Of a DNA stretch of 41,970 nucleotides, positions 6,531 through 15,277 are shown piece after piece. This DNA comes from Bacteroidaceae bacterium. GTDB lineage: Bacteria; Bacteroidota; Bacteroidia; Bacteroidales; Barnesiellaceae_A. The stretch is from NCBI GenBank assembly GCA_017481745.1, contig JAFUOV010000002.1:1-41970 (forward strand). The letters are read 5' to 3'. The position numbers and the translations under genes were made by a program. Below the pieces are notes generated by a model. That model saw nothing but the letters and a program-made list of their open reading frames with translations, made no database searches and was not told where the DNA came from. The number at the start of each line of letters is the position of its first letter. The stretch's first letter is position 1.

Positions 6531-8543
6531 ATGAAATCATTGCCAATAATCGAAAATGACCCTTGGTTGGCGCCTTATGCCAAGGCAATAGAAGGTCGTC
6601 ATAAGCGAGTAGAAGATGTATATGATGCACTTACCCGTTGTGGTAAGATGCATTTGTCTGATTTTGCATCGGGACATCTATACTTCGGATTGCACCGCCA
6701 GCCCAATGGACGTTGGGTATTTCGCGAGTGGGCGCCCAACGCTACTGCTATTTATATGATTGGCGATTTCTCCGATTGGCAAGAACGTCCCGAATATAAA
6801 TTAGAGCCGTTGCACAATGGTGTGTGGGAGATAAAACTATCGTCCGATTTGTTACACCACCTCGACCTCTATAAACTCTCTATCCACTGGAATGGTGGGC
6901 AAGGCGAGCGCATCCCTGCATGGGCAAAAAGAGTCGTGCAAGACCCAAAGACCTATATTTTCTCGGCTCAAGTATGGGCTCCCGAGAAACCCTATAAATT
7001 CCGCAAACGCGTATTTACCCCCTCCAAGTCGCCCCTGCTTATCTATGAGTGTCATATAGGTATGGCGCAGAACGAAGAGAAAGTGGGTACGTACAACGAG
7101 TTTCGTGAGAATATCCTGCCGCGCGTAGCTGCTGCCGGTTACAATGCCATACAGATTATGGCAATACAGGAGCATCCCTATTATGGCTCGTTTGGATATC
7201 ATGTATCCAACTTCTTTGCCCCGTCGTCGCGTTTCGGTACGCCCGACGAGTTGAAGCAACTCATCGACGAGGCACACCGCATGGGTATAGCAGTCATTAT
7301 GGACATCGTACACTCTCATGCAGTGAAGAATGAGATGGAAGGTTTGGGTCGTTTCGACGGCTCATACACGCAATATTTCCATGGAGGCGACCGTCGTGAG
7401 CACTCGGCATGGGATTCACTCTGCTTTGACTATGGCAAGCACGAAGTGTTGCATTTCTTGCTGTCTAACTGCAAGTATTGGCTCGAAGAGTTCCGCTTCG
7501 ATGGTTTCCGTTTCGACGGAGTAACATCTATGTTGTATTATAGCCATGGATTGGGACAATCGTTTGGCTCGTATGGCGACTATTACGACGGTAGCCAAGA
7601 CGACGATGCAATAGTATACCTCACCCTTGCCAATATGCTCATACATGAAGTAAATCCGCGTGCCATCACCATTGCCGAGGAGATGAGTGGAATGCCGGGC
7701 TTGGCAATGAAGTTTGAAGCCGGAGGTATGGGATTTGACTATCGCATGGCGATGGGTATACCCGACTATTGGATAAAGACTATCAAAGAGAAGAAAGACG
7801 AAGATTGGCATCCATCTTCCATTATGTGGGAGTTGACCAACCGTCGCGCCGACGAAAAAACCATATCGTATGCCGAGAGCCACGACCAAGCTCTTGTGGG
7901 CGATAAGACCATTATATTCCGTCTGATAGACAAGGACATGTATTGGCACATGATGGTCGACGACAACAACTATATGGTCAATCGTGGTATCTCGTTGCAT
8001 AAGATGATACGCTTGGTAACACTTGCTACTATCAATGGCGGTTATCTCAACTTTATGGGTAACGAGTTTGGACACCCCGAGTGGATAGACTTCCCTCGCG
8101 AAGGCAATGGTTGGTCGCACAAGTATGCACGTCGTCAGTGGGACTTGGTAGACCGTAAGGACTTGAAGTATCAATATCTCAACAACTTCGACCGCGCCAT
8201 GATAGAAACCGTACGCTCGGTACGACGTTTCGAGTCGACACCTATAGTAAAGGTATGGGATAACGATCAAGACCAGATATTGGCATTCAGTCGTAAGGAC
8301 TTGCTGTTTGTGTTTAACTTCCATCCCTCCAATTCGTACACCGGATACGGGTTGTTAGTACCCCCCGGAAGCTACGAAATAGTGTTGAACAGCGATCGTC
8401 CAGAGTTTGGTGGTTTCAACCATGTAGACGAGAGTGTCGAGCATCTTACGCTGCACGACCCTCTATACAAGAAGGCTCGCAAAGAGTGGCTGAAGTTGTA
8501 TATCCCCTCGCGTACAGTATTGGTGTTGCGTAAGAAAAAATAG
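6531..8543 (+). CDS. glgB: 1,4-alpha-glucan branching enzyme
   Basis: Moves a segment of an alpha-1,4-glucan chain to a 6-OH to create glycogen branches; cytosolic. The 670 residues contain an N-terminal CBM48 domain (about 50-150, FREWAPNATAIYMIGDFSDW) and a GH13 barrel: VIMDIVHSH (255-263), the nucleophile in GFRFDGV (Asp329), the acid/base in TIAEEMSG (Glu383), and AESHDQALVGD with the transition-state Asp452. The overall form resembles the eukaryote-like branching enzymes (GH13 subfamily 8) more than E. coli GlgB, as I recall for Bacteroidota. The partner glycogen genes are not adjacent; they lie at 35185-39852. Confidence 0.96.
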   Translation: MKSLPIIENDPWLAPYAKAIEGRHKRVEDVYDALTRCGKMHLSDFASGHLYFGLHRQPNGRWVFREWAPNATAIYMIGDFSDWQERPEYKLEPLHNGVWEIKLSSDLLHHLDLYKLSIHWNGGQGERIPAWAKRVVQDPKTYIFSAQVWAPEKPYKFRKRVFTPSKSPLLIYECHIGMAQNEEKVGTYNEFRENILPRVAAAGYNAIQIMAIQEHPYYGSFGYHVSNFFAPSSRFGTPDELKQLIDEAHRMGIAVIMDIVHSHAVKNEMEGLGRFDGSYTQYFHGGDRREHSAWDSLCFDYGKHEVLHFLLSNCKYWLEEFRFDGFRFDGVTSMLYYSHGLGQSFGSYGDYYDGSQDDDAIVYLTLANMLIHEVNPRAITIAEEMSGMPGLAMKFEAGGMGFDYRMAMGIPDYWIKTIKEKKDEDWHPSSIMWELTNRRADEKTISYAESHDQALVGDKTIIFRLIDKDMYWHMMVDDNNYMVNRGISLHKMIRLVTLATINGGYLNFMGNEFGHPEWIDFPREGNGWSHKYARRQWDLVDRKDLKYQYLNNFDRAMIETVRSVRRFESTPIVKVWDNDQDQILAFSRKDLLFVFNFHPSNSYTGYGLLVPPGSYEIVLNSDRPEFGGFNHVDESVEHLTLHDPLYKKARKEWLKLYIPSRTVLVLRKKK

Positions 8544-8590
8544 ACAGATTATAAACCCTAAATATTAACCAAATTAAAAACTCAAAAATC

Positions 8591-8929
8591 ATGAAGAAAA
8601 TGCTTTTGATGGGTGCCGTATTGGTAGCATTGTGCTCTTGCGGTACTAAAACTGCTGAAACAGAAGAAGTAGAAGCTACTGACAGTGTAGTTGTTGAAAC
8701 AGTTGTTGAAGAAGAGGTTGTTGTTGAGGAGCCCGCTACTCCCGCAGTAAAACCCGCTCCCGTTGTTAAAGAAGAGCCCGTTAAAGAGCCCGAAACAGCT
8801 CAAGAGAAAGTTGCTGCTGCTGTAGCTGCTGCTAAAGAGAAAAAAGTAGAGGCTCAAGAAGAAGCTCAAACAGCTCAAGAGAAACTCGATGCTGCTATCG
8901 CTGCTGCTAAAGCTAAAGCTAAAAAATAA
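8591..8929 (+). CDS. Small Ala/Glu/Lys-rich lipoprotein
   Basis: A 112-residue lipoprotein with no family I recognise. A signal peptide (MKKMLLMGAVLVAL) ends in the lipobox LCSC with Cys17, so it should be lipid-anchored in the envelope. Residues 25-75 are acidic and rich in Val, Glu and Pro. Residues 76-112 hold two copies of a helical repeat, TAQEKVAAAVAAAKEKK and TAQEKLDAAIAAAKAKAKK, ending in a basic tail; a coiled coil or an alanine-zipper is likely. Codon use is strikingly narrow (GCT, GTT, AAA, GAA, CCC), unlike the flanking genes, which suggests very high expression. A peptidoglycan- or membrane-bridging role like that of Lpp is a guess. A strong terminator follows. Confidence 0.85.
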   Translation: MKKMLLMGAVLVALCSCGTKTAETEEVEATDSVVVETVVEEEVVVEEPATPAVKPAPVVKEEPVKEPETAQEKVAAAVAAAKEKKVEAQEEAQTAQEKLDAAIAAAKAKAKK

Positions 8930-8950
8930 TTATTGTATCAATAATTAAAA

Positions 8951-8984
8951 GAAAGAGGTTGTGCCGGTGGGCACAACCTCTTTT
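8951..8984. terminator. Bidirectional terminator
   Basis: AAGAGGTTGTGCC, loop GGTG, GGCACAACCTCTT gives a perfect 13-bp stem with T-rich flanks on both strands. It serves the plus-strand lipoprotein gene and the converging minus-strand gene at 9006-10772. Confidence 0.9.
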
Positions 8985-9005
8985 GTATATCATAGCTCGG
9001 GGCTG

Positions 9006-10772
9006 TTACTTCACGATTACCTTTGTGGTGTATACTTCTTGGTTGTTGGTCAACTTCACAATATATACGCCTTGAGGTACATTGAGAGCAACTGCGCTTT
9101 GAGGCTTGTCGATGCAAGCTACCACAACACCGCGCAAGTTGTATATGGCAACGTTGTCGATGCAACCTTGCAAGTGCAGCGTGTTGTCGGTTACATATAC
9201 AGCCATGTTGTTCTTGTCGGTAGTTACACCATCGACGGCAGCATCTTCGGTAAAGTCTATCTGATATGTAAATTGGCGGATAACATCGCCGTCGCTCCAC
9301 TCGTCGTACATAAACGATGTGAATATCGAGCCTTCGCTGTTGCAATGTACCGAGCCGGCTACGATGCTATCTTCAACGACCTCGATATTGGGGTTGCCAT
9401 ATTCGTCGTAGCTGTCGGCATACAATACGTCGAATGTAGTCATTGATTTTACCCAATTACCCACATACTTGTTTCTTGTACTTATGTAGTCGATAAAGGT
9501 GGTTACGTCTTTACCATCGGACGATACCACAAACGAGTTGCGACCGTATGCCATTACAGGGCTTTGCACAATCATAGAACCGTCGTTCATTACCGAAGAT
9601 GCCAACATGTTGGGTTGGTACTCTATCTTCAACAAATCATCGGTCGAGGCTTGCAAGTCAATTCTCACAGGATTGTTTATGGTTGTGGGATTATATGGGT
9701 CGCTATAGTCGGTATATTTCAATGTTCCGCTGCAGTAACGACCATTGCCCGAAATATATACATTGTTAAATAAGAAACTATATCCGTACATAGTTTCAAG
9801 CATAGTTGCATCGAACTGCTGTACTTTAGTGTAGTATTCAGCCAACGTTTTCTCGTAATCGCGCATGGCGGCATTATACTCGTCTATGCGCTCAACTATA
9901 TAGTTGGCAGGGTTGGGCTCTTCGGGTAGTTCTTCCCATGTAATCTCTTCCCTCATATATCTGTCGTATGCTTCGAGATACACAGCCATGGCTGCGCGGT
10001 AGGCTGTCAACTCTTCGTCGTTCATGTATATCTCGCCATTGGGCTTTTGAGGCTCCTCGCCGGGCCATTCGCCAAACTTGGCACCTTTGGGGTAGAGTAT
10101 GCCCTCGCAATATGTGCGGTAGCTCCATTCGCCATTGTCGGCTTGGGTGTATACGATGGGGTAGATATACCATCCCGACCAATCGACAACATGACCTATA
10201 ATGATTTTACCATCGTCGCTGATGACGGCTGCTGTAACATATTGCGGTACGCGACCGCAGAAGTCGGTAGTAGGATATGGCAGCTCTTTGTAAACGTCGT
10301 AATCGCCATCGGCATTGCGCTCCCAATATACAGGTTTTACCATTTGATTGCTATACATATTCATTGCCGAAATACCTACATTTCCTACAATTCGGCTGCC
10401 ATCGGGGGTAATACCATTTGCCATGTTAAGACCTTGATTTTCGGCAAGAACCGGCAGCTCGTACCATTCATAGTCTTTCCAATAGGCGCACTCTCTGTCG
10501 CTGACACCTCCAACCAATATTCCGGTGTTGCTCCAGCAGTTGCCAACTCCGATAGCATAGTACTCGGTAACAGCATCTGCCGAGGCATTATACTCGTCGT
10601 ATGTCGAGTCGGCGCGGCTGTATAGGTATACCGAGCCCATTGCCTGTGTTGCCAACCAACGACCGTCGGGCGACATCTTGTCGAAGTATAAGTAGGGATG
10701 ATAATAGGTGCCTTGTGCCATACACACGCACGCAATCAGTGTGATAATTGATGATAGTAGAATTTTTTTCAT
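9006..10772 (-). CDS. T9SS-exported repeat protein, probable beta-propeller
   Basis: A 588-residue secreted protein of unknown function. It has a signal peptide (1-19, ending CMAQ). The body carries several copies of a motif like the HAF extracellular repeat, 'ISxDGxxIVG': GITPDGSRIVGN, VISDDGKIIIGHV, YISGNGRYCSGT and SVMNDGSMIVQS, which suggests a beta-propeller. Between about residues 235 and 325 lies a Pro/Glu-rich then strongly helical insertion (AYRAAMAVYLEAYDRYM, EYNAAMRDYEKTLAEYY). The last 75 residues form a type A sorting domain: VAIYNLRGVVVA, LNVPQGVYIVKL and a KVIVK ending, so it is exported by T9SS and probably surface-bound. It is transcribed alone from the promoter at 10801-10831. 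Confidence 0.8.
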   Translation of the reverse strand: MKKILLSSIITLIACVCMAQGTYYHPYLYFDKMSPDGRWLATQAMGSVYLYSRADSTYDEYNASADAVTEYYAIGVGNCWSNTGILVGGVSDRECAYWKDYEWYELPVLAENQGLNMANGITPDGSRIVGNVGISAMNMYSNQMVKPVYWERNADGDYDVYKELPYPTTDFCGRVPQYVTAAVISDDGKIIIGHVVDWSGWYIYPIVYTQADNGEWSYRTYCEGILYPKGAKFGEWPGEEPQKPNGEIYMNDEELTAYRAAMAVYLEAYDRYMREEITWEELPEEPNPANYIVERIDEYNAAMRDYEKTLAEYYTKVQQFDATMLETMYGYSFLFNNVYISGNGRYCSGTLKYTDYSDPYNPTTINNPVRIDLQASTDDLLKIEYQPNMLASSVMNDGSMIVQSPVMAYGRNSFVVSSDGKDVTTFIDYISTRNKYVGNWVKSMTTFDVLYADSYDEYGNPNIEVVEDSIVAGSVHCNSEGSIFTSFMYDEWSDGDVIRQFTYQIDFTEDAAVDGVTTDKNNMAVYVTDNTLHLQGCIDNVAIYNLRGVVVACIDKPQSAVALNVPQGVYIVKLTNNQEVYTTKVIVK

Positions 10773-10800
10773 ATACTTAAGTGTTTGATATATCTGACTT

Positions 10801-10831
10801 CAAATGTAATAATTATTGTCGAAAACTACAA
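10801..10831 (-). promoter_or_regulatory. Promoter of the T9SS repeat protein
   Basis: On the minus strand TTG (10829-10831), a 20-nt spacer and TACATTTG (10801-10808). The leader to the ATG at 10772 is about 25 nt. Confidence 0.7.
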
Positions 10832-10891
10832 CTGCCATGTGATAAAATGTAAAATCTGCTCATTGTGGTAGGTTGAAAAAGGTTAATTGCT

Positions 10892-10899
10892 TAACTTTG
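10892..10899 (+). promoter_or_regulatory. Probable -7 box for the DUF5686 gene
   Basis: TAACTTTG lies 17 bases before the ATG at 10916. No TTG is correctly spaced upstream (nearest spacers 16 and 26 nt). It is back to back with the promoter of the divergent gene. Confidence 0.5.
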
Positions 10900-10915
10900 C
10901 ATTTCGATATATAGC

Positions 10916-13489
10916 ATGGCATCTCTATCTTGTACATATCGCCGAGTGGCATGGTTGTTGCTCTTGTTGTTGGCAGTGCCTATTGCTTGGGCGCAGCAAA
11001 CAACTACTATACGTGGCGTGGTACTCGACTCGTTGACACATGAGCCGTTGTCTCATGTGTCGGTATTGTTGACCGGCACAAATATTGGCGCTTCGACCGA
11101 TGTTGACGGACGTTTTACCATTACAACCCAGAGCGACTCCACCCATGTGCGTTTTTCGCTATTGGGCTATAAGGTGGTTGATAAAGAGGTGCGATTGGGG
11201 CGCAACAATCGTGTGAAGATACTCTTGCCTCCAACTTCTATTCCGCTCGACGAGGTGCTGGTGCGCCCTCGCAAGGAGAAGTATAACAAAAAGAATAACC
11301 CCGCCGTCGACTTGGCGCGTAAGCTTATAGCGCAATGCCATGAGAAAGACTCTGACGAGAATATCTTCTTCTCGCAGCGCAAGTATGAAAAGGTAACCTT
11401 TGCCTTCGATAATTTCGATGCTCGCATGCGAGCCAATCCTGTATTTAAGAGTGTGCCTTTCCTTACGGCATATGCCGATACCTCCGATGTTACGCATAAA
11501 CCTATACTCAACCTCGCTATCAAAGAACGCTCGATAGATTACTTCTCACGTCGCAATCCCGAGGCAGTGCGTGAGGTTGTTACCGGAGTGAGGCGCTCGG
11601 GGCTTGACGGATTTATCAACCAAGACAATATGCAGGCATATACCAACGAGATGTTGCAGGAGGTAGATTTGTTCAGTAACGATATAAAACTCTTTGACCA
11701 ACAGTTTGTCAGCCCGTTGTCGAAATATGCGGTGTCGTTCTATAAATACTATTTGCTCGATACCTTGCAGGTAGATGGCGAGATGTGCATTGACCTCGGT
11801 TTTGCATCTTACAATTCACAATCGTTTGGCTTTGCCGGGCACCTTTATGTCGTATATGAAGACTCGAGCTATTTTGTCAAACGAGCACGATATACCATCC
11901 CGCAAGATATCAACATGAACTATGTAAACCGCATGATTTTGCAGCAGGATTATAAGCGCGACTCGTTGGGAAATAGTGTCAAGGTGTATGATGATATTGT
12001 TGCCGAGTTCAGTATGGCGCCCAATGTGCCCGGCCTTTACGCCCGCCGCACAGTGTACTATACCGACTTCTCCTATGACGAGCCTGCGGTGGAGGGTATA
12101 TTTGAAGGCAAGCAGCGCGAAGTGGTGCTGCCCGGAGCAATGGAGCGCGACAACGACTTCTGGAACACCCATCGGGTCGTTCCGTTGCGTATGCAGGAAG
12201 ATGCCATAGGCATGATAAGCCGGCAACTGCTTGAGATACCGGCGGTGAAGTGGACTGCCAAGATATTGCGAACACTTACCTCGGGCTATATTGCCACACA
12301 TACAATAGAAGATGAAAGCCGATTTGACTTTGGTCCTGTCAATACTTTTATCAGCGGTAATAGCATTGAGGGCTTGCGCCTGAAGGTGGCGGGTACAACT
12401 ACGGCGCGCCTGCATCCGCGACTGTTTGCTTCGGGATATGTAGGCTACGGTTTCGACGATAATAAGTGGAAGTATGGAGCTGCACTCGAGTACTCTTTCA
12501 ATGACAAGCGCCATTCGGCAGTTGAGTATCCTATACGCTCGGTCAAGGCTTATTACCGGTACGACCTCAATTACTTGTCGCAAAGATATCTGCATACACA
12601 AGCCGATAACTTTGTACTCTCTTTGCGGCGCGCACCCGATTACAATGCAACTTATATGCGCACGTGTGGTGTCGACTTCAAGTATGAGTTTGCCGGAGGA
12701 ATTGCCCTCGAGGTGGGGTTGCGCAATGAGCGACAAGAGAGCACAGCGCACTTGCCATTCGATGTGAAACAACATGATGGCTCGATATACTCGATGCCCT
12801 ATTTCTCGCAGACGATGGGCGAGGTGTGCTTGAGTTATTCGCCTGCCGAGAAATTCTTCACCTCTTATGGCGAGCGCAGGGCAATATCGAGCGATGCTCC
12901 CACGATAACCCTACGGCACGTTTTTGCTATCAAAGGTTTGTTGAGCGACTATACCTACAACCATACCGAGCTTGCTGTGTCGAAACGATTTCGTATGTCG
13001 AAGTTGGGCTATGCCGATGTTATCCTTAAAGCCGGTAAAGTGTGGAACGATGTGCCATATCCGTTGTTGATAATTCCCTATGCCAACATGTCGTATACGG
13101 TGCAACCCGAGTCATACACACTGTTGTCGCCCATGGAATTTATTTTCGACCAATATGCCTCTTGGGATTTGACCTATTATGCCAATGGATTGTTGTTCAA
13201 TCATATTCCCTATATCAATAAATGGCGATTGAGAGAGGTTGTTACCTTCAGAGGTATCTATGGTACTATTCGCGACCAAAACTTCTATCCCGACCAGAGT
13301 GGGCTGTTCCTCTTTAATAAAGATTGGAATGTCAAGCGCATGGATGGTATGCCCTACATGGAGGTGGGTGTCGGATTGGATAATATCTTGTCGGTACTGC
13401 GTATCGAGTATGTATTTCGTGTTACCTATCGCGATACCTCCGGCGTGGATAGAGGGGGTGTGCGTGTAGGGTTGCACATAACTTTCTAA
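10916..13489 (+). CDS. DUF5686 / carboxypeptidase-like regulatory domain outer-membrane protein
   Basis: An 857-residue outer-membrane protein. After a signal peptide (WLLLLLLAVPIAWAQ, about 12-26) comes a CarboxypepD_reg-like beta-sandwich (31-115, TIRGVVLDSLTHEPLSHVSV and GASTDVDGRFTI), as found at the N-terminus of TonB-dependent receptors. The rest matches the DUF5686 family: a periplasmic region, then a C-terminal beta-barrel with alternating aromatic strands (GYVGYGFDDNKWKYGAALEY and so on) ending in VRVGLHITF. It lacks a TonB plug domain, so it is not a SusC-type transporter. Function is unknown. Its stop codon overlaps the start of the next gene by one base (TAATG), so the acetyltransferase is translationally coupled. 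Confidence 0.85.
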   Translation: MASLSCTYRRVAWLLLLLLAVPIAWAQQTTTIRGVVLDSLTHEPLSHVSVLLTGTNIGASTDVDGRFTITTQSDSTHVRFSLLGYKVVDKEVRLGRNNRVKILLPPTSIPLDEVLVRPRKEKYNKKNNPAVDLARKLIAQCHEKDSDENIFFSQRKYEKVTFAFDNFDARMRANPVFKSVPFLTAYADTSDVTHKPILNLAIKERSIDYFSRRNPEAVREVVTGVRRSGLDGFINQDNMQAYTNEMLQEVDLFSNDIKLFDQQFVSPLSKYAVSFYKYYLLDTLQVDGEMCIDLGFASYNSQSFGFAGHLYVVYEDSSYFVKRARYTIPQDINMNYVNRMILQQDYKRDSLGNSVKVYDDIVAEFSMAPNVPGLYARRTVYYTDFSYDEPAVEGIFEGKQREVVLPGAMERDNDFWNTHRVVPLRMQEDAIGMISRQLLEIPAVKWTAKILRTLTSGYIATHTIEDESRFDFGPVNTFISGNSIEGLRLKVAGTTTARLHPRLFASGYVGYGFDDNKWKYGAALEYSFNDKRHSAVEYPIRSVKAYYRYDLNYLSQRYLHTQADNFVLSLRRAPDYNATYMRTCGVDFKYEFAGGIALEVGLRNERQESTAHLPFDVKQHDGSIYSMPYFSQTMGEVCLSYSPAEKFFTSYGERRAISSDAPTITLRHVFAIKGLLSDYTYNHTELAVSKRFRMSKLGYADVILKAGKVWNDVPYPLLIIPYANMSYTVQPESYTLLSPMEFIFDQYASWDLTYYANGLLFNHIPYINKWRLREVVTFRGIYGTIRDQNFYPDQSGLFLFNKDWNVKRMDGMPYMEVGVGLDNILSVLRIEYVFRVTYRDTSGVDRGGVRVGLHITF

Positions 13490-14019
13490 TGTACGTTTTT
13501 ATGTTGACCTTTCGTGATGCAACACTCAATGATGTGCCTCTCATCCGCTCTCTTGCCGATGGGGTGTGGCAGGCTACTTATGCCGATATATTGTCGGCAG
13601 AACAGATTGACTATATGTTTGAGATGATGTATAGCCATGACAGCCTTACCGAGCAGATGCGCGATAAGCATCATCATTTTATTATTGTTATGCTCGATGC
13701 AGTGCCATGTGCCTACATCTCGATAGAGCCGTTGGGTAGCGGTCGTTACAACTTCCAGAAGATATATGCGTGTCGCGAAGTGCAAGGCAAGGGCGTAGGT
13801 CGCTACATGATAGAGCAGGGTATTGAATGGGTGCGCCGTCAGGAGGCTATGATGGGGCGTAATGGAAAGATAGAGATTGAACTCTTTGTCAACCGTCGCA
13901 ACAAGGCTGTCGACTTTTATCGCCACATGGGTTTTGAGATTGTCGATACCCGCGACCACGCGATAGGAAATGATTTCTATATGAACGACTATATCATGCA
14001 GCGCAACGTGCTTTTGTAA
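13489..14019 (+). CDS. GNAT-family N-acetyltransferase
   Basis: A 176-residue acetyltransferase of the GNAT fold that moves acetyl from acetyl-CoA to an unknown amine. The N-terminus (LTFRDATLNDVPLIRSLAD) is typical, and the acetyl-CoA loop (motif A) reads CREVQGKGVGRYMIEQ, close to the Q/RxxGxG/A consensus. Motif B follows (IELFVNRRNKAVDFYRHMGFE). The start overlaps the stop of the upstream DUF5686 gene; a second ATG at 13501 (MLTFRD) is also possible. The family is too broad to name a substrate; small molecules or protein N-termini are both possible. Confidence 0.9.
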   Translation: MYVFMLTFRDATLNDVPLIRSLADGVWQATYADILSAEQIDYMFEMMYSHDSLTEQMRDKHHHFIIVMLDAVPCAYISIEPLGSGRYNFQKIYACREVQGKGVGRYMIEQGIEWVRRQEAMMGRNGKIEIELFVNRRNKAVDFYRHMGFEIVDTRDHAIGNDFYMNDYIMQRNVLL

Positions 14020-14072
14020 TTATTTCACAATACTAAACCCACTTTTTTATACACCTTTTTGATTCTTTGTTG

Positions 14073-14080
14073 TATATTTG
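14073..14080 (+). promoter_or_regulatory. Probable -7 box for the glycosyltransferase gene
   Basis: TATATTTG at 14073-14080, 36 bases before the ATG at 14117. The -33 region is T-rich (CTTTTTTAT) but has no well-placed TTTG. Confidence 0.5.
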
Positions 14081-14116
14081 CGATGATAATGTCGTGCTAT
14101 TAAGACGTACACTGTT

Positions 14117-15250
14117 ATGAGATTTCTATTTGTCGTACAAGGAGAAGGACGTGGACACTTCATGCAAGCCATAGAGATGCGAGGCATGCTCGAGCGCCAT
14201 GGGCATGAGGTCGTGGCGTGTTTGGTGGGCAAAAACCCTATGCGTGTAGTACCCGACTATTTCTATGCTCGCATGGAAGGTGTGAAGATTGAGGCGTTTG
14301 ATAGTCCCAATTTTGTGCAAGGAGTAGATGGTAAGCATCCCTCTTATTTCCAGACCTTTGTGCAGAATATTGTCAAGCTGCCGGGCTTTACACAGTCGAT
14401 GCACTTCTTGCGTACAACAATCGCCGATATTGCCCCCGATGCCATTATCAATTTCTATGATGTGATGTTGGGCGTGTCTAACTATTTGGCGCCTATGCAG
14501 TTGCCCATTATCAGTATAGGACATCAATATTTATTCCTTCACCGCGACTTTGAATTTCCCAATCAGAAAAGAAAGGTAGAGTTGGAGCCCTTGCGCTTCT
14601 TTACCATAGCGACCAGCATAGGCTCTTGCCGTCGGTTGGCACTATCGTTCTACCCGATGGACGATGATGATGAGCGCGATATCGTAGTTGTTCCGCCTAT
14701 CCTACGTCAGATTGTGCGCAATACCGTTCCTCAAAAGGGCAGTTATATACATGGCTATATGCTCAATAGTGGTTTTGCCGATGAGGTGAAAGCATGGCAT
14801 GCCAAGCATCCTGAGGTAGAGATGCACTTTTTCTGGGATAAAGCCGATGCGCCCGAGGTGTGCGAGTTGGAGCCCAACCTTACGATGCACCGCATCAACG
14901 ATGTGAAGTTCCTTGAGTCGATGGCTGGCTGTGGCGGATATGCTACTACGGCAGGATTTGAGAGCGTTTGCGAGGCAATATATCTGCAAAAGCCGGCTAT
15001 CATGGTACCTGCCCACATCGAGCAGGAGTGTAACGGTCATGATGCCATGAAGGTGGGTGCAGGTATTGTATCGGACCATTTCGACATAGATGCTTTGTGC
15101 CAACTGATGCAGACATATACGCCCAACGACGACTTCCACGCATGGTGCGACGAAGCCGAGCAACGTATCATCGGCTCTATTGAAGATGCTGTGAACAACT
15201 TCGATAGCAAGTGGTATCATCGCATCATTGCGCGGCATATATTCAGATAA
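14117..15250 (+). CDS. GT-B glycosyltransferase (MurG/GT28-like)
   Basis: A 377-residue protein of the family sometimes named MJ1255/VC2487-like. It starts with a typical GT-B nucleotide-fold opening, FVVQGEGRGHFMQAIEM, where a Gly-rich loop follows the first strand. The C-terminal half carries the donor-binding part, CGGYATTAGFESVCEAIYL then KPAIMVPAHIEQECNGHDA, close to the GT28/MurG pattern of a conserved Gly-Gly-x-x-T, a Glu, and the P-x-x-x-x-Q-N region. Donor and acceptor are unknown; a lipid or cell-envelope acceptor is a fair guess. No signal or membrane segment. The gene is 27 nt upstream of the alkaline phosphatase and probably co-transcribed. Confidence 0.85.
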   Translation: MRFLFVVQGEGRGHFMQAIEMRGMLERHGHEVVACLVGKNPMRVVPDYFYARMEGVKIEAFDSPNFVQGVDGKHPSYFQTFVQNIVKLPGFTQSMHFLRTTIADIAPDAIINFYDVMLGVSNYLAPMQLPIISIGHQYLFLHRDFEFPNQKRKVELEPLRFFTIATSIGSCRRLALSFYPMDDDDERDIVVVPPILRQIVRNTVPQKGSYIHGYMLNSGFADEVKAWHAKHPEVEMHFFWDKADAPEVCELEPNLTMHRINDVKFLESMAGCGGYATTAGFESVCEAIYLQKPAIMVPAHIEQECNGHDAMKVGAGIVSDHFDIDALCQLMQTYTPNDDFHAWCDEAEQRIIGSIEDAVNNFDSKWYHRIIARHIFR

Positions 15251-15277
15251 TACAAAACCCTATTAATTTACATAACA

